From positions 310,001-374,000 of the forward strand of contig NZ_JADQDP010000004.1 of NCBI RefSeq assembly GCF_015694735.1: a stretch of 64,000 nucleotides of DNA, in the 5' to 3' direction. Numbering within the stretch: the first letter of the stretch is position 1; each line of letters opens with the position of its first letter. The notes under the pieces were generated by a model that was not told the DNA's origin, made no database searches, and saw only the letters and a program-made list of their open reading frames with translations. The stretch comes from Hymenobacter properus. Lineage in GTDB: Bacteria; Bacteroidota; Bacteroidia; Cytophagales; Hymenobacteraceae. Below are positions 1 to 8,299 of the stretch, one piece after another. The position numbers were made by a program, and so were the translations under genes.

Positions 1-674
1 GGCCGATAGGCCAGGCCGGCTTTGAGCACAGTGGGCACCCGCTCGTCCTGGTAGCTGGCCAGCTTGGTTTGGCTTAGGTTGTAGAGCGAGGCGCCGAAGG
101 TGAGGCGGTTGGGCAGTATCTCAATTTGCCCGCCGAGCGTGCCCAGCAGCACGCGCCGGCTGCCCAGGCCCTCGATGCTCACTTGCAGCATATCCACGCG
201 GGCGCCAAGGCTGATTTGGCCGAAACGGTAGCCGTAGCCGGCGCCCACGCGGGTTTCGTTGTAGAGCGTGCCACCGAAGCGCTGTGCCTCGAAGGCCACG
301 ACGCCGTGGCGGGCCCAGGTGCGGGCCACCGGCGCCACTACCTGGGGGGCGGCCATGCCGTCGGTGGGCGTGCCAGCGCTGGGCTGGCGGCCCAGCGGCA
401 GGGCCACTGTAAGTGCCCCCACGTTTAGGGCCGAGCTGAAATAACGGTTTTCGGCGTAAAAACCCACGCTGGGCTGTTTAATCTCCCCGACGCCGGCCAC
501 GTTGTTGCCCATGCTCCACACCTCGCCGGACAAGGCCACCGAGGCATTGCTGAGGCCCGCCGCGCGGGCGCCGCGCACGCCCGGGCCGTTGCCCTGCGCT
601 GCGGCCGGCAGCCAAACCAAACAAACCCAAACGAAACTAAAAATTGAAAAATACCGGGGTAAACAGTGTTGCAT
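1..674 (-). CDS. Outer-membrane beta-barrel protein, PorV/PorQ-like (partial, 3' end outside window)
   Basis: The minus strand is open from an ATG at 672-674 to the window edge, giving about 224 residues without a stop. It begins with a hydrophobic signal peptide ending near PAAAQG, followed by GARAAGLSNASVAL and a GNNVAG motif. That N-terminal pattern (glycine-rich segment, 'A.G.ASVA', then N.AG) is typical of the PorV/PorQ/UPF0164 group of Bacteroidota outer-membrane barrels, some of which serve the type IX secretion system. The rest alternates short amphipathic strands (for example GYRFGQISLGARVDML), as expected of a barrel. The C-terminal half is missing, so the exact family cannot be fixed. 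It is transcribed divergently from the metallopeptidase gene. Family assignment is inference; the reading frame and signal peptide are seen directly. Confidence 0.75.
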   Translation of the reverse strand, partial: MQHCLPRYFSIFSFVWVCLVWLPAAAQGNGPGVRGARAAGLSNASVALSGEVWSMGNNVAGVGEIKQPSVGFYAENRYFSSALNVGALTVALPLGRQPSAGTPTDGMAAPQVVAPVARTWARHGVVAFEAQRFGGTLYNETRVGAGYGYRFGQISLGARVDMLQVSIEGLGSRRVLLGTLGGQIEILPNRLTFGASLYNLSQTKLASYQDERVPTVLKAGLAYR

Positions 675-780
675 GCCGGGAAGTTAGCACGTGGTCGGCA
701 ATGGCTGGGCTTGCTTTCGAAATTATTTTGGCCGGCGGCGCGGTTATCCGTTCCGGCCCCCTTGCCGAACTTGCCGCCGT

Positions 781-1515
781 ATGCCCCGCTCCTTCTCTGC
801 CGCGCCCCGCCGCGAAACGCTGCTCTATCGCAACCAACCGCTTCACTACACCCTGGTTTTTCGCTCGCGCCGCACCATCGGCTTCGCCGTGCGGCCCGAT
901 GGCAGCGTGCACATCAGTGCGCCGGCCGGCACTTCGCCCGAGTGGGTGGCCCAGCAAGTGCTGCGCAAAGCCGACTGGATTCTCAAACACCAAGAAACCT
1001 TTGCCCGCCGCCCGGCCCCCGCACCCAGCCGCCGCTACGAGGCCGGCAGCCAGCATTTCTACCAGGGCCAAGCCTACGCCCTGCGCTTCGCCGAAGCTCC
1101 GCGTCCCAACGTAGCTGTGGAAGGCGAAAATCTGGTGCTCAGCAGCCGCGCCCCGCTCACTGAAGCGCAAGCCGAAGCCCTGCTGCATACCTGGTACGCC
1201 CGCCAGGCCGGGCCGCTCTTTGCCGAGTCGCTGGCCCGGGTGTGGCCACGCTTCGCGGAGTTCAACCTGACGCGCCCCACGCTCTCAGTACGGCAGATGC
1301 GCACGCGCTGGGGCAGCTGCACGCCGCGCACGGCCCGCATCCGCCTCTCGCCCGAGCTGGTGCGCGCCCGCCCCGAGTGCCTCGACTATGTGCTGCTGCA
1401 CGAGTGCTGCCACCTGCTGGTGGGCGACCATTCCAAGGCCTTCTACGACCTGCAAACCCGCCTGCTGCCCGATTGGGAGCGGTGGAAAATCGAGTTGAAC
1501 GCGCTGCCGAAGTAG
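781..1515 (+). CDS. YgjP-like metallopeptidase domain protein (DUF45, M48-like)
   Basis: A 244-residue protein with the YgjP/DUF45 layout: an N-terminal beta-rich part with RSRRTIGFAVRPDG near residue 28, then MRTRWGSC near 173 and the zinc motif HECCHLLVGDHSKAFY near 206. HECCH is an HExxH zinc site, with the later H of DHSKAF as a plausible third ligand. Members are zinc-dependent hydrolases related to SprT/M48 peptidases; E. coli YgjP has been linked to UTP hydrolysis, so the substrate here is open. The frame is also open upstream to 691, but the ATG at 781 gives the family's usual start and avoids an Arg/Cys-rich, unlike-coding extension. No signal peptide, so probably cytoplasmic. It precedes yidD by 91 nt, a gap holding an inverted repeat. 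Confidence 0.85.
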   Translation: MPRSFSAAPRRETLLYRNQPLHYTLVFRSRRTIGFAVRPDGSVHISAPAGTSPEWVAQQVLRKADWILKHQETFARRPAPAPSRRYEAGSQHFYQGQAYALRFAEAPRPNVAVEGENLVLSSRAPLTEAQAEALLHTWYARQAGPLFAESLARVWPRFAEFNLTRPTLSVRQMRTRWGSCTPRTARIRLSPELVRARPECLDYVLLHECCHLLVGDHSKAFYDLQTRLLPDWERWKIELNALPK

Positions 1516-1520
1516 CCTTG

Positions 1521-1599
1521 AGTAGCAAGACGTAAGTAGCAAGTAACAAGATATTATTCTCTACCTCGTCTTATTACCTGCTACTCACGTCTTTCTACT
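1521..1599. repeat. Imperfect inverted repeat with quasi-tandem arms (between YgjP-like gene and yidD)
   Basis: Arms at 1521-1551 and 1569-1599 are 31 nt each and pair with about four mismatches. The left arm is itself repetitive: AGTAGCAAGACGTA is followed by AGTAGCAAGTAACAAG. The right arm ends 7 nt before the yidD start codon at 1607. The RNA would form a long hairpin, but there is no T-run to make it a classical terminator. Confidence 0.75.
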
Positions 1600-1606
1600 A
1601 ATCCCC

Positions 1607-1828
1607 ATGTCCCGCCTGTTCCGCGCCCTGTTTCTCAGCCTCGTTTGGTTCTACCAGCGTTTCATCTCGCCGCTCACGGCGCCGAGCTGCCGGTACGTGC
1701 CCACCTGCTCGGTGTATGCGGCAGAGGCTATCCGCAAGCACGGGCCGTGGCGGGGCGGGCGCCTGGCGCTGCGGCGCATTGCCAGCTGCCACCCCTGGGG
1801 CGGCCACGGCTACGACCCCGTACCTTAG
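1607..1828 (+). CDS. yidD: Membrane protein insertion efficiency factor YidD
   Basis: This 73-residue protein matches YidD in length and in its hallmark segment YQRFISPL.APSCRYVPTCSVYA.EAI.KHG, followed by a WRGG turn and a second conserved block with a cysteine (RIASCHPWGGHGYDPVP). YidD is a small cytoplasmic protein with an amphipathic N-terminal helix that sits at the inner membrane and assists the Sec/YidC insertase. In many bacteria it lies between rnpA and yidC; here it is away from that operon, between a metallopeptidase and a lipoprotein gene. The ATG at 1607 follows directly after the right arm of an inverted repeat. Confidence 0.95.
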   Translation: MSRLFRALFLSLVWFYQRFISPLTAPSCRYVPTCSVYAAEAIRKHGPWRGGRLALRRIASCHPWGGHGYDPVP

Positions 1829-1874
1829 GCTGCGGCCTGCGTATAGGCGGAGTTCACCGTCTGAACTTCTTTCG

Positions 1875-2777
1875 ATGCGCTTTACCCCCCTCCTGCCGGC
1901 CGCACTGGCCTTGCTGCTCACCACTGCCTCCTGCTCGCAGGCCCAATCCGACACTTCTGACAAAGGCGGCAAAAACGCCAAAAGCTCCAAGGGCGGCGAC
2001 CGCCGCAAAGACAAAAACGCCGCTTCCGAAATCCAGGGCCTCACCAAAGTAGGTTCGCTGAAGGGTGTGGTGCCCGAAAGCTCCGGCCTGGCAGCGGCCC
2101 CCACAGCGGGCCACTACTACAGCTTCGGCGACGATGGCAACCGGCCCATTCTCTATGAAATCACGGGCACCGGCGAAGGCGTGGGCAAGCTGGACGTGCC
2201 CGCCGACAACATCGACTGGGAAAGCCTGAGCCGCGACGGCCAGGGCAACTACTACATCGGCGACTGCGGCAACAACGAAAGCCTGCGCCACGACTTGCGC
2301 ATCTACAAGTTCCGCCCCGACGCGCCCACCAAAGTGGGTACCATCGCCTTCCAGTACCCCGACCAAAACGAGTTTCCACCCAAGAAAAAGCAACGCAATT
2401 TCGACTGCGAAGCCAGCCTCTGGCACGACGGCCAGGTATGGCTTTTCACCAAAGACCGGGGCCAGTCCCGCACCAGCAACGTGTACACCGTGCCCGACCA
2501 GCCCGGCGACTACACCGCCAAAAAGGTCACCGCCCTCGCCATTCCCGGCCAGGTAACCGATGCCGCCCTGCGCCCCGACGGCCGCCGCCTGGTGCTGCTG
2601 GGCCGCGGTGAGCTGTTCATTCTCGACGGCAACTCCTGGGCCGACATCCTCAAAGCCACGCCCCGCCAAGTAGCCCTCACCGGCGCCGGCCAAACCGAAG
2701 GTGCCGTTTTCAAAGACAATAAAACCTTGCTTATCAGCACCGAGCAGGGCGGGCTGTTTGAGTACACGCTGCCGTAG
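1875..2777 (+). CDS. Secreted or lipid-anchored beta-propeller-like protein of unknown function
   Basis: A 300-residue protein starting with MRFTPLLPAALALL and a possible lipobox TASC at residues 17-20, so it is probably exported and perhaps lipid-anchored. Next comes a charged Lys/Asp/Ser linker (residues 25-50), then a domain with repeated motifs such as SSGLAA, YYSFGDDGN, DIDWESL and YIGDCGNN. This resembles the six-bladed propeller proteins annotated as SdiA-regulated or phytase-like in Bacteroidota, but I cannot identify a catalytic site. The frame is open upstream to 1716, inside yidD, but the ATG at 1875 gives a proper signal peptide. The gene ends at a strong bidirectional terminator facing lgt. 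Confidence 0.8.
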   Translation: MRFTPLLPAALALLLTTASCSQAQSDTSDKGGKNAKSSKGGDRRKDKNAASEIQGLTKVGSLKGVVPESSGLAAAPTAGHYYSFGDDGNRPILYEITGTGEGVGKLDVPADNIDWESLSRDGQGNYYIGDCGNNESLRHDLRIYKFRPDAPTKVGTIAFQYPDQNEFPPKKKQRNFDCEASLWHDGQVWLFTKDRGQSRTSNVYTVPDQPGDYTAKKVTALAIPGQVTDAALRPDGRRLVLLGRGELFILDGNSWADILKATPRQVALTGAGQTEGAVFKDNKTLLISTEQGGLFEYTLP

Positions 2778-2800
2778 GCGCGCCAGGTGTCACAAGGATT

Positions 2801-2862
2801 AAAAAGGGAGGCCTTGCAAAGGCAGGACGTGGTACGTCAACCTTTGCAAGGCCTCCCTTTTT
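2801..2862. terminator. Bidirectional terminator between convergent genes
   Basis: Arms at 2801-2822 and 2841-2862 form a perfect 22-bp stem whose outer ends are A5 and T5, so it can end transcription from the upstream lipoprotein gene and from lgt on the other strand. The 18-nt loop is longer than usual for a terminator. Confidence 0.85.
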
Positions 2863-2883
2863 ACGCTTCGCGAAACTGCGCGC

Positions 2884-3876
2884 TTAGGCTTTAATCGTCG
2901 AATGTTCCGCGTCGCCTTCTTTGCCCAGGTCGCGCGGGGCATAGCCGTAGGGGTTTTGCGGGTCTTTGCCGGCCCGCCACAGCACCCACACCCCAATGAG
3001 AATGAGCGGAATGCTCAGCAGCTGGCCTTGGTTGAGCAGGTTGTTATCTTCAAATTTAACCTGGTTCTCCTTCAGAAACTCACCCAGAAAACGCTGCGTG
3101 AACAGCAGTACCACAAACAGCCCAAACAGCTGCCCGCGCGGGGTGCGGTCCTTGGTGCGGTTCCACATCGAGTAGAGCAGCGCCAGCAGGAAAATGCAGA
3201 ACAGCGCCTCGTAAATCTGGGTGGGGTGGCGCGGCACGGCCATGAGGGTAGCGGCCGTGGTGGGCTGGCCGGCAGCATGCAGCGGGTAGGCGTAGGTGCC
3301 ATCGGCCTGCGCCACACGGTCGACGAGGACGGCCCCGGCGGGCAGCGGGCTGGTGGCCGGCAGCAGGTGCTCGGTATCGCGCGGGAAGGTGAAGGCCCAG
3401 GCCACGTCGGTGGGTTTGCCCACAATTTCGGAGTTCATCAAATTGCCGGTGCGGATGCAGGCGCCGCCCAGCGCCACCACAATCACAATGCGGTCGAGCA
3501 CCCACAGGTAGTCGAACTTGTTGTTGCGCGCAAACAGCCAGCAAGCCAGCAAGATGCCAATGGTGGCGCCGTGGCTGGCCAGCCCGCCCTGCCAGATTTT
3601 GAACACCACCATGGGGTCGGCCAGCAACGCGTCCAAATCATAGAACAGCATGTGCCCCAGCCGCGCGCCCACAATGGTGCCGATGAGCATGTAGATGGTA
3701 ATCACATCAACCCACTGCGGCGACACCCGCTCGGAGCGGTAGATGTGGGTGAGGATGAACGTGCCCACCACGAAGGGCAGCATGAAAAACAGCCCGTACC
3801 AGCGCAGCGTGACCGGCCCCAAATGGGCAATGATGGGGTTGACGTTCCAGAAAATGGCGGCAAGAAAAGGCGACAT
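2884..3876 (-). CDS. lgt: Prolipoprotein diacylglyceryl transferase
   Basis: A 330-residue polytopic membrane protein. Lgt transfers diacylglycerol from phosphatidylglycerol to the lipobox cysteine of prolipoproteins at the inner membrane. Recognisable family blocks are GPVTLRWYGLFFMLPF near residue 20, GARLGHMLFYD near 70, WQGGLASHGATIGI near 95 and RTGNLMNSEIVG near 140, followed by late helices with HPTQIYEALFC. It is longer than the roughly 270-residue E. coli enzyme because of an insert around residues 150-200 between the RTGN block and HPTQ. Several lipoproteins in this window would be substrates. A consensus -7 element lies 30 nt upstream. It stands alone between the convergent lipoprotein gene and the sigma/membrane-protein pair. 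Confidence 0.96.
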   Translation of the reverse strand: MSPFLAAIFWNVNPIIAHLGPVTLRWYGLFFMLPFVVGTFILTHIYRSERVSPQWVDVITIYMLIGTIVGARLGHMLFYDLDALLADPMVVFKIWQGGLASHGATIGILLACWLFARNNKFDYLWVLDRIVIVVALGGACIRTGNLMNSEIVGKPTDVAWAFTFPRDTEHLLPATSPLPAGAVLVDRVAQADGTYAYPLHAAGQPTTAATLMAVPRHPTQIYEALFCIFLLALLYSMWNRTKDRTPRGQLFGLFVVLLFTQRFLGEFLKENQVKFEDNNLLNQGQLLSIPLILIGVWVLWRAGKDPQNPYGYAPRDLGKEGDAEHSTIKA

Positions 3877-3905
3877 GCAGGGCAGGCAAGAATGATTAAT
3901 GGGTT

Positions 3906-3913
3906 CAAAGGTA
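3906..3913 (-). promoter_or_regulatory. Bacteroidota -7 element for lgt
   Basis: The minus strand reads TACCTTTG, an exact match to TAnnTTTG, 30 nt before the lgt ATG. I did not find a clear TTG partner at the usual distance. Confidence 0.6.
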
Positions 3914-3997
3914 CTCAGCCCCCGGGCTCGGTGCCCGGCCAGTGAAGCGGCACTGGACGCAGGGGCTTGGTTGGATTGGGTGCGAAAACGATGCAGC

Positions 3998-4297
3998 CTA
4001 GCGCGGCAGCAGGTGCGGTGCGGACTCGCCGGCGCGGCCGGCTGCTTCGCGGGCAGCGCCCACCGCCGCGCCGTCGCCGGGCAAGCTTAACACCAGCGCT
4101 GCCAGCAGGGCCGCGAAGGCCGGTCGGCGCAGCCAGCCGGGCACTAGCGGCTTTTCTGCCGCGGCCTGGGCGGCCAGGCGGGCCTGCACCCGGCCGTAGA
4201 AAAAGGGCCGGGGCTGGGCTGGGGGCTGGCGCGCCAACTGGCTTAGCAAATCACTCCAGGCCTCATCAGAATCGGGGTGGCGGTTGGGCTCAGTCAT
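3998..4297 (-). CDS. Small single-span membrane protein downstream of an ECF sigma factor (possible anti-sigma)
   Basis: This 99-residue frame overlaps the end of the sigma-factor gene by 8 nt (the ATG sits inside the sigma stop region), which suggests translational coupling. The N-terminal 40 residues are soluble and acidic (DSDEAWSDLLSQLARQP), then a hydrophobic segment FAALLAALVLSL near residue 62 could be one membrane span, and the tail is Ala/Gly-rich. Small membrane proteins encoded directly after ECF sigma genes often restrain that sigma factor. No zinc-binding anti-sigma motif (HxxxCxxC) is present, so the role is only an inference from position. Confidence 0.65.
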   Translation of the reverse strand: MTEPNRHPDSDEAWSDLLSQLARQPPAQPRPFFYGRVQARLAAQAAAEKPLVPGWLRRPAFAALLAALVLSLPGDGAAVGAAREAAGRAGESAPHLLPR

Positions 4298-4928
4298 GGC
4301 GAAAATGAGGTTGCAGGTGCTGGCGAAGGGTTTTGCGAGCCCGAAACAAAAGCGACTCCACCGCAGGCACGGTGGTATGGAGCACAGCGGCGATTTGCTC
4401 GTAGCTCAGTTCCTGCTCGTGGCGGAGCGTGAAGGCCACCCGCTGCTGGTCGGGCAGGCGGGCAATGTGGTCGAGCAGCAGGCCTAATTGCTGCTGGCCT
4501 TCCAGCAAGGCTTGGGGGTGCGCGTGGGTGGGCGCCTCGTGCAGCACCTCGTTGCCAAAACCCAGCAGGCTGGTGAAGAAAGCAAAACGCTTTTGAGTCC
4601 GGGCCCGGCGCAGGCTTTTCAGCGCCCGCGACGTGGCCAGCCGGTACAGCCAGGTGCTCAATGCGGCCTCGCCTCGAAACCGGCCGATGGTTTGGTGCAC
4701 TTCCACAAACACCTCCTGCGCCACATCCTCGGCTTCTTCCGGATTCCGCAGCAGCGACAGGATTACTTGGTAAATCCGGTCCTGATACCGCTCAACCAGC
4801 GTGCGAAACGCCGCCTCGCTGCCCTGCTGCAGTTGCGCCACCAAGTCCGTCTCCGCATCGGCAGCCAGCGGCTTGGCTAGCTCGGCACAGGCCTCAGGGG
4901 CAAAAGGCATTGGCAGGGGACATACCAC
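4290..4928 (-). CDS. ECF-family RNA polymerase sigma factor
   Basis: A protein of about 206-212 residues with sigma-70 region 2 (YQDRIYQVILSLLRN.EEAEDVAQEVFVEV, then ALSTWLYRLATSRAL) and region 4 near the C-terminus (LPDQQRVAFTLRHEQELSYEQIAAVL.TTVPAVESLLFRARK). Two starts are possible, at 4928 and at an in-frame ATG at 4910; the second gives a start nearer to family length. It would direct RNA polymerase to a small regulon, probably in response to an envelope signal given the membrane protein encoded after it. The two genes overlap. Confidence 0.93.
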   Translation of the reverse strand: MVCPLPMPFAPEACAELAKPLAADAETDLVAQLQQGSEAAFRTLVERYQDRIYQVILSLLRNPEEAEDVAQEVFVEVHQTIGRFRGEAALSTWLYRLATSRALKSLRRARTQKRFAFFTSLLGFGNEVLHEAPTHAHPQALLEGQQQLGLLLDHIARLPDQQRVAFTLRHEQELSYEQIAAVLHTTVPAVESLLFRARKTLRQHLQPHFRHD

Positions 4929-5130
4929 AATCAGGGAACACTGAAATTCAACTACTGCCTGCCACCCTGGCTTATAACGACCATTGGCAGGTTTTCGAGA
5001 AGTTAGGGACTATATGCGGCCAAAACTTGCGGCCGGCTTCTATGTTTCTTTAAATTTACCTGTCTATCAGCACGATAAATAACAAGCGAATACTTGGCTG
5101 TAAGCCGCAGACTTTTAAACAAAAGGCAGC

Positions 5131-6183
5131 TCAGCTTTTCTCTTGCCAGTAGCGGCGCACAAAATCTGCCCAATCAAACTCCCAGCCGGGCACAGGCACG
5201 TCGGGCTTCATCCCATTGGCATCGAAGGGACGGTCGGGCAGGCGCAGGGAGCGCGACATGGGAATGGAAACGGCGAACAGGCCCGAAGGCAGCGGCTCCA
5301 GGTACAGGTCGGCGTAATCGAGGGTGCCGGCGGTGGGCTGGCCAAACAAGGTGACCTTGCTGCTTTGCCGGGCGGCTAGCAGAAACTCTTCAGTGGCGCT
5401 GGCACAACGGTGGTCCATTAGAATGCTCACCCGTTTCGGGTAGGCTTGCACGCGGTGCTTGCCCAGCGTGATGGTGCGGCCGGGCTGCCCGGGCACAAAC
5501 CCCGTGGGCGAAGCCTCCATCCGGGCGATGATGCTGCTCATCCGCTTTCGCACGTCGGCGGGCAGGCCAGGCGTGGCCAGCCCAGCGCGAAACATGGCCA
5601 GGTTGCGCGGCGAACTGCGGAATGCGACGCCATCCAGCACCACCGGCCGCGTGTAAAGCAACTCCAATAGCGAAAGAAAGACCCGGGCGTTGCCCCCGCC
5701 GTTGCCGCGCACGTCCACCAGCAGGTACGGCGTGCGGGCCAGCCGTGCTTTGTTAGCCGTCAGCAGGCTATCCACTAGTTTTTGCTGCGAAGAATCAGCG
5801 CTCGGAATGGTGAGCAGAACGGCATGCTCGTCTAGCACTTCCAGGCTCGGGCGCTTCCGGCGGGCCAGCTGCAAATTATTCAGACGCTGGTAGGCGCCGG
5901 TGTGGGCCAGGGTGGCATGGCCGTCGCCGAAGTAGCGCAGGTAGCGTCGCAGCGCCTTTTCGCACCCCGCCAAGTCGGTGATGGGTTGTGTGTTCTGCTG
6001 AAGAGAGTCGGCAAAATGCTGATAAGCCGGCGCCCCCCGCCGGGCCAGCGCATGGGCAAAGCCCGCGTAATTCTGCTCATACGCCTGCCGCGCAAAGCGC
6101 AGGTCGGCCGCACAATCGCACGTTTGCGCTCGAGCCGCTTCCACGCACAGCAGACCCAGAACGCTCAGCAGCAGTTGTTTCAT
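5131..6183 (-). CDS. S41-family peptidase (C-terminal processing peptidase-like), secreted
   Basis: A 350-residue protein with a signal peptide (MKQLLLSVLGLLCVEAARAQ). The S41 core is visible: LVDVRGNGGGNARVFLSLLELL near residue 175, then the segment DHRCASATEEFLLAARQSSKV near 258, in which the Ser of CASATEEF is the expected nucleophile, and LFGQPTAGTLDYAD after it. No PDZ domain is obvious, so it belongs to the shorter PDZ-less S41 proteins common in Bacteroidota rather than to canonical CtpA. Substrate unknown. It stands alone, divergent from nothing obvious, 30 nt downstream of nadE on the same strand. Confidence 0.88.
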   Translation of the reverse strand: MKQLLLSVLGLLCVEAARAQTCDCAADLRFARQAYEQNYAGFAHALARRGAPAYQHFADSLQQNTQPITDLAGCEKALRRYLRYFGDGHATLAHTGAYQRLNNLQLARRKRPSLEVLDEHAVLLTIPSADSSQQKLVDSLLTANKARLARTPYLLVDVRGNGGGNARVFLSLLELLYTRPVVLDGVAFRSSPRNLAMFRAGLATPGLPADVRKRMSSIIARMEASPTGFVPGQPGRTITLGKHRVQAYPKRVSILMDHRCASATEEFLLAARQSSKVTLFGQPTAGTLDYADLYLEPLPSGLFAVSIPMSRSLRLPDRPFDANGMKPDVPVPGWEFDWADFVRRYWQEKS

Positions 6184-6212
6184 AAGCCGTCAGCAAACTA
6201 CGAAGGTAACCG

Positions 6213-8126
6213 CTACAGCCCTGCCAATTCCTCTGCAAAGCCGCCGCTGAGGATGGGGAAGCGCAGCCAGGAGCGTGGGTCCACGTTGTAATCGTCGAGG
6301 TGGAAGCTGGGGGCGTAACGCTCGCGCTTCCACTGGTTGCGGCTCCAGAGGGTGTAGAAGCGGCGCACGTAGGTTTTCAGCTGCTCCTCGTCGAAGCCCG
6401 TGCCCTCGCCTTCCAGCATGGCCAGCACCTGCTTGGGGCTGAGGCGGTCGTAGAAGGCCAGCCGCTCGATGCGGTTGAGCAGGGTGTAGGGCATGAGGTC
6501 ACGTTCGTCGGTCTGCTTGTCCTCCAGGGGGCGCAGCTCGGCGGTGGGCTGCAGGGCGTTCACGTGGCGCAGGGCGGTATAGCCCAGCTCGGTTTCGGCC
6601 CAGCGCAGCCATTTTTTCACGAAGTCTTTGTCAACGCCCGCAATGGGCGAGATGCTGCCGGCCGTGTCGCCGTCCATGGTGCAGTAGCCCACGCTGGCCT
6701 CGGAGCGGTTGGAGGTGGTGATGAGCAGGCAGTTCTGCACGTTGGCCAGCAGCCAGATGGCAGGGGCCCGCACCCGCGCCTGGATGTTTTGCAAGGCCAG
6801 GTCGTCAGTTTTCCAGGTCAGCTCCCGGCCCAGCGCCTGCTGGATTTTGCCCACGTAGCCGGTCACCTCCTCGTCAATCGTCCAGTTGTAAAACCGCGCC
6901 CCCAGGCTGTCAGCCAGCTCTTTGGCTGAGTTAAAGGTGTCGTCGGATGAATTGACGGTGCCCTGGTAGGCACAGGTGAGCAGTTGTTGAACGAGTTGCT
7001 GGTTGGTGCTCAAACCACCTTCAGGCGCCGGGCTTTCCACCACCTGCTCGGCCTTGCCGCCGGCTCCCTCCTGCTTCACCCTTTCGCTGGCCGCCGGGAA
7101 GCAGCCGCTGCGACGCTTGAACTCCTCCAGCCCCAGCTCGGCCACGCCCAGCCGTACCATCTCGGCCACACCCACGGCGCAGAAGCAGGAGTCGGCCCCG
7201 CCGCTCAAGCTCAGCACGAAACCGCGGCTGCGCGCCTTGCGCAGGTAGTCAAACAAGCCCAGGCTCATGGCCTGGTTCAGTTCCTTGTACTCATCCGGCG
7301 TGGGCAGCGGCACAATTTCCGCCGCCGGCTCCGGCTTGGCACTGAAATCCACGTCCACCCATTCCAAATCCACCTCTTTGAAGCTCAGCAGCTGGTTGCG
7401 CTTCAGCAAATGGCCATTGCGCGCCACCAGGATTTCACCGTCGAAGATGATGCGCCCGGCCTCGTTGCCCAGCAAATTAGCGTAGAGGTAGGTGCAATCG
7501 AACGTGCGCGAGGCTTTCATCACCAGCTGGTAGCGCACGTCGGTTTTGCTCATTGCAAAATGGCTGGCCGAGGGGTTCACAATCAAATCGACTTTGCCCA
7601 TAAGCCGGCAAGCCGGCCGCACGTTATCAGCCCGCCACGCGTCCTCGCATATCTCAAAGCCGAAGCGCACGCCCTCGTGTTCGAAAATCAGGTCGCCCAG
7701 CGGCCAGGTTTCGCCGTCGCAGGTTACGGTGGTTTGCTCGCCCGCCAGCCAGGGCACAAAGAAGCGCGTTTCATAGTGCACCCCGTCATTGGCCAAAAAC
7801 TGCTTGGCCGCGAAGCCCAGAATCTGACCGTCGCGCAGCACCGCCGCCGTGTTGTAGGTGCGGTGCTGCAGCCGCACCGGCAGCCCCACCACCACGCAGA
7901 TGCCCTGCGTCCATTCCCGCACCCGTTGCAGGTGCGTCAGCGCCGCCTCCGGCATCCAGTCGCTCAGAAACAGGTCTTCGCAGGCGTAGCCCGTCAGGCA
8001 CAGCTCGGGCAAACAAAGCAGTTGCACGTCCGCTGCCTTGGCTTGCTCAATGGCGGTTTTGATGTTGCGAAGGTTGTTTTCCCAATCGATGGGAATCTGG
8101 TTGAGGGCGGCTCCTGCGATGCGCAT
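6213..8126 (-). CDS. nadE: Glutamine-dependent NAD+ synthetase
   Basis: A 637-residue two-domain enzyme catalysing the last step of NAD synthesis, amidation of nicotinate adenine dinucleotide. The N-terminal nitrilase-like glutaminase domain (about 1-280) shows the Glu of CLPELCLTGYACEDLF near 41 and the nucleophilic Cys of FGFEICEDAWR near 176. The C-terminal synthetase domain starts near 300 with the ATP-binding P-loop SLSGGADSCFCAVG. Ammonia released in the first domain is channelled to the second. The length fits the long, glutamine-using class. Followed on the same strand by the S41 peptidase gene. Confidence 0.96.
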   Translation of the reverse strand: MRIAGAALNQIPIDWENNLRNIKTAIEQAKAADVQLLCLPELCLTGYACEDLFLSDWMPEAALTHLQRVREWTQGICVVVGLPVRLQHRTYNTAAVLRDGQILGFAAKQFLANDGVHYETRFFVPWLAGEQTTVTCDGETWPLGDLIFEHEGVRFGFEICEDAWRADNVRPACRLMGKVDLIVNPSASHFAMSKTDVRYQLVMKASRTFDCTYLYANLLGNEAGRIIFDGEILVARNGHLLKRNQLLSFKEVDLEWVDVDFSAKPEPAAEIVPLPTPDEYKELNQAMSLGLFDYLRKARSRGFVLSLSGGADSCFCAVGVAEMVRLGVAELGLEEFKRRSGCFPAASERVKQEGAGGKAEQVVESPAPEGGLSTNQQLVQQLLTCAYQGTVNSSDDTFNSAKELADSLGARFYNWTIDEEVTGYVGKIQQALGRELTWKTDDLALQNIQARVRAPAIWLLANVQNCLLITTSNRSEASVGYCTMDGDTAGSISPIAGVDKDFVKKWLRWAETELGYTALRHVNALQPTAELRPLEDKQTDERDLMPYTLLNRIERLAFYDRLSPKQVLAMLEGEGTGFDEEQLKTYVRRFYTLWSRNQWKRERYAPSFHLDDYNVDPRSWLRFPILSGGFAEELAGL

Positions 8127-8127
8127 T

Positions 8128-8298
8128 AGAAGGGTTGTGTTTTGAAGGTTGAGGGTTGAGTGAGGCTGGTCAAACGCTTCAACAATAGCAACGGCAGCTA
8201 AGGCACATAGTTTTGCTCAAAGCCGGCTTTTCGTCGCTTTTAGCTACTTCCTTCCAAGCTTCCCGCTCAACATTCAACCCTCAAAACCCAACCCTTTT
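8128..8298. repeat. Long inverted repeat, GGGTTGA-word family, copy 1
   Basis: The left arm (8128-8160) is built from GGGTTG/GGTTGAGGGTTGAG words; the right arm (8266-8298) is its imperfect complement (about 28 of 33 positions). The roughly 105-nt loop has no gene. It fills the gap between nadE and rnc. A second copy with closely related arms lies at 23777-23917. Confidence 0.8.
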
Positions 8299-8299
8299 G

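Noticed and set aside
6984..8129. 381-codon open frame opposite nadE
   Set aside because: Antisense shadow; the nadE frame has all catalytic motifs.
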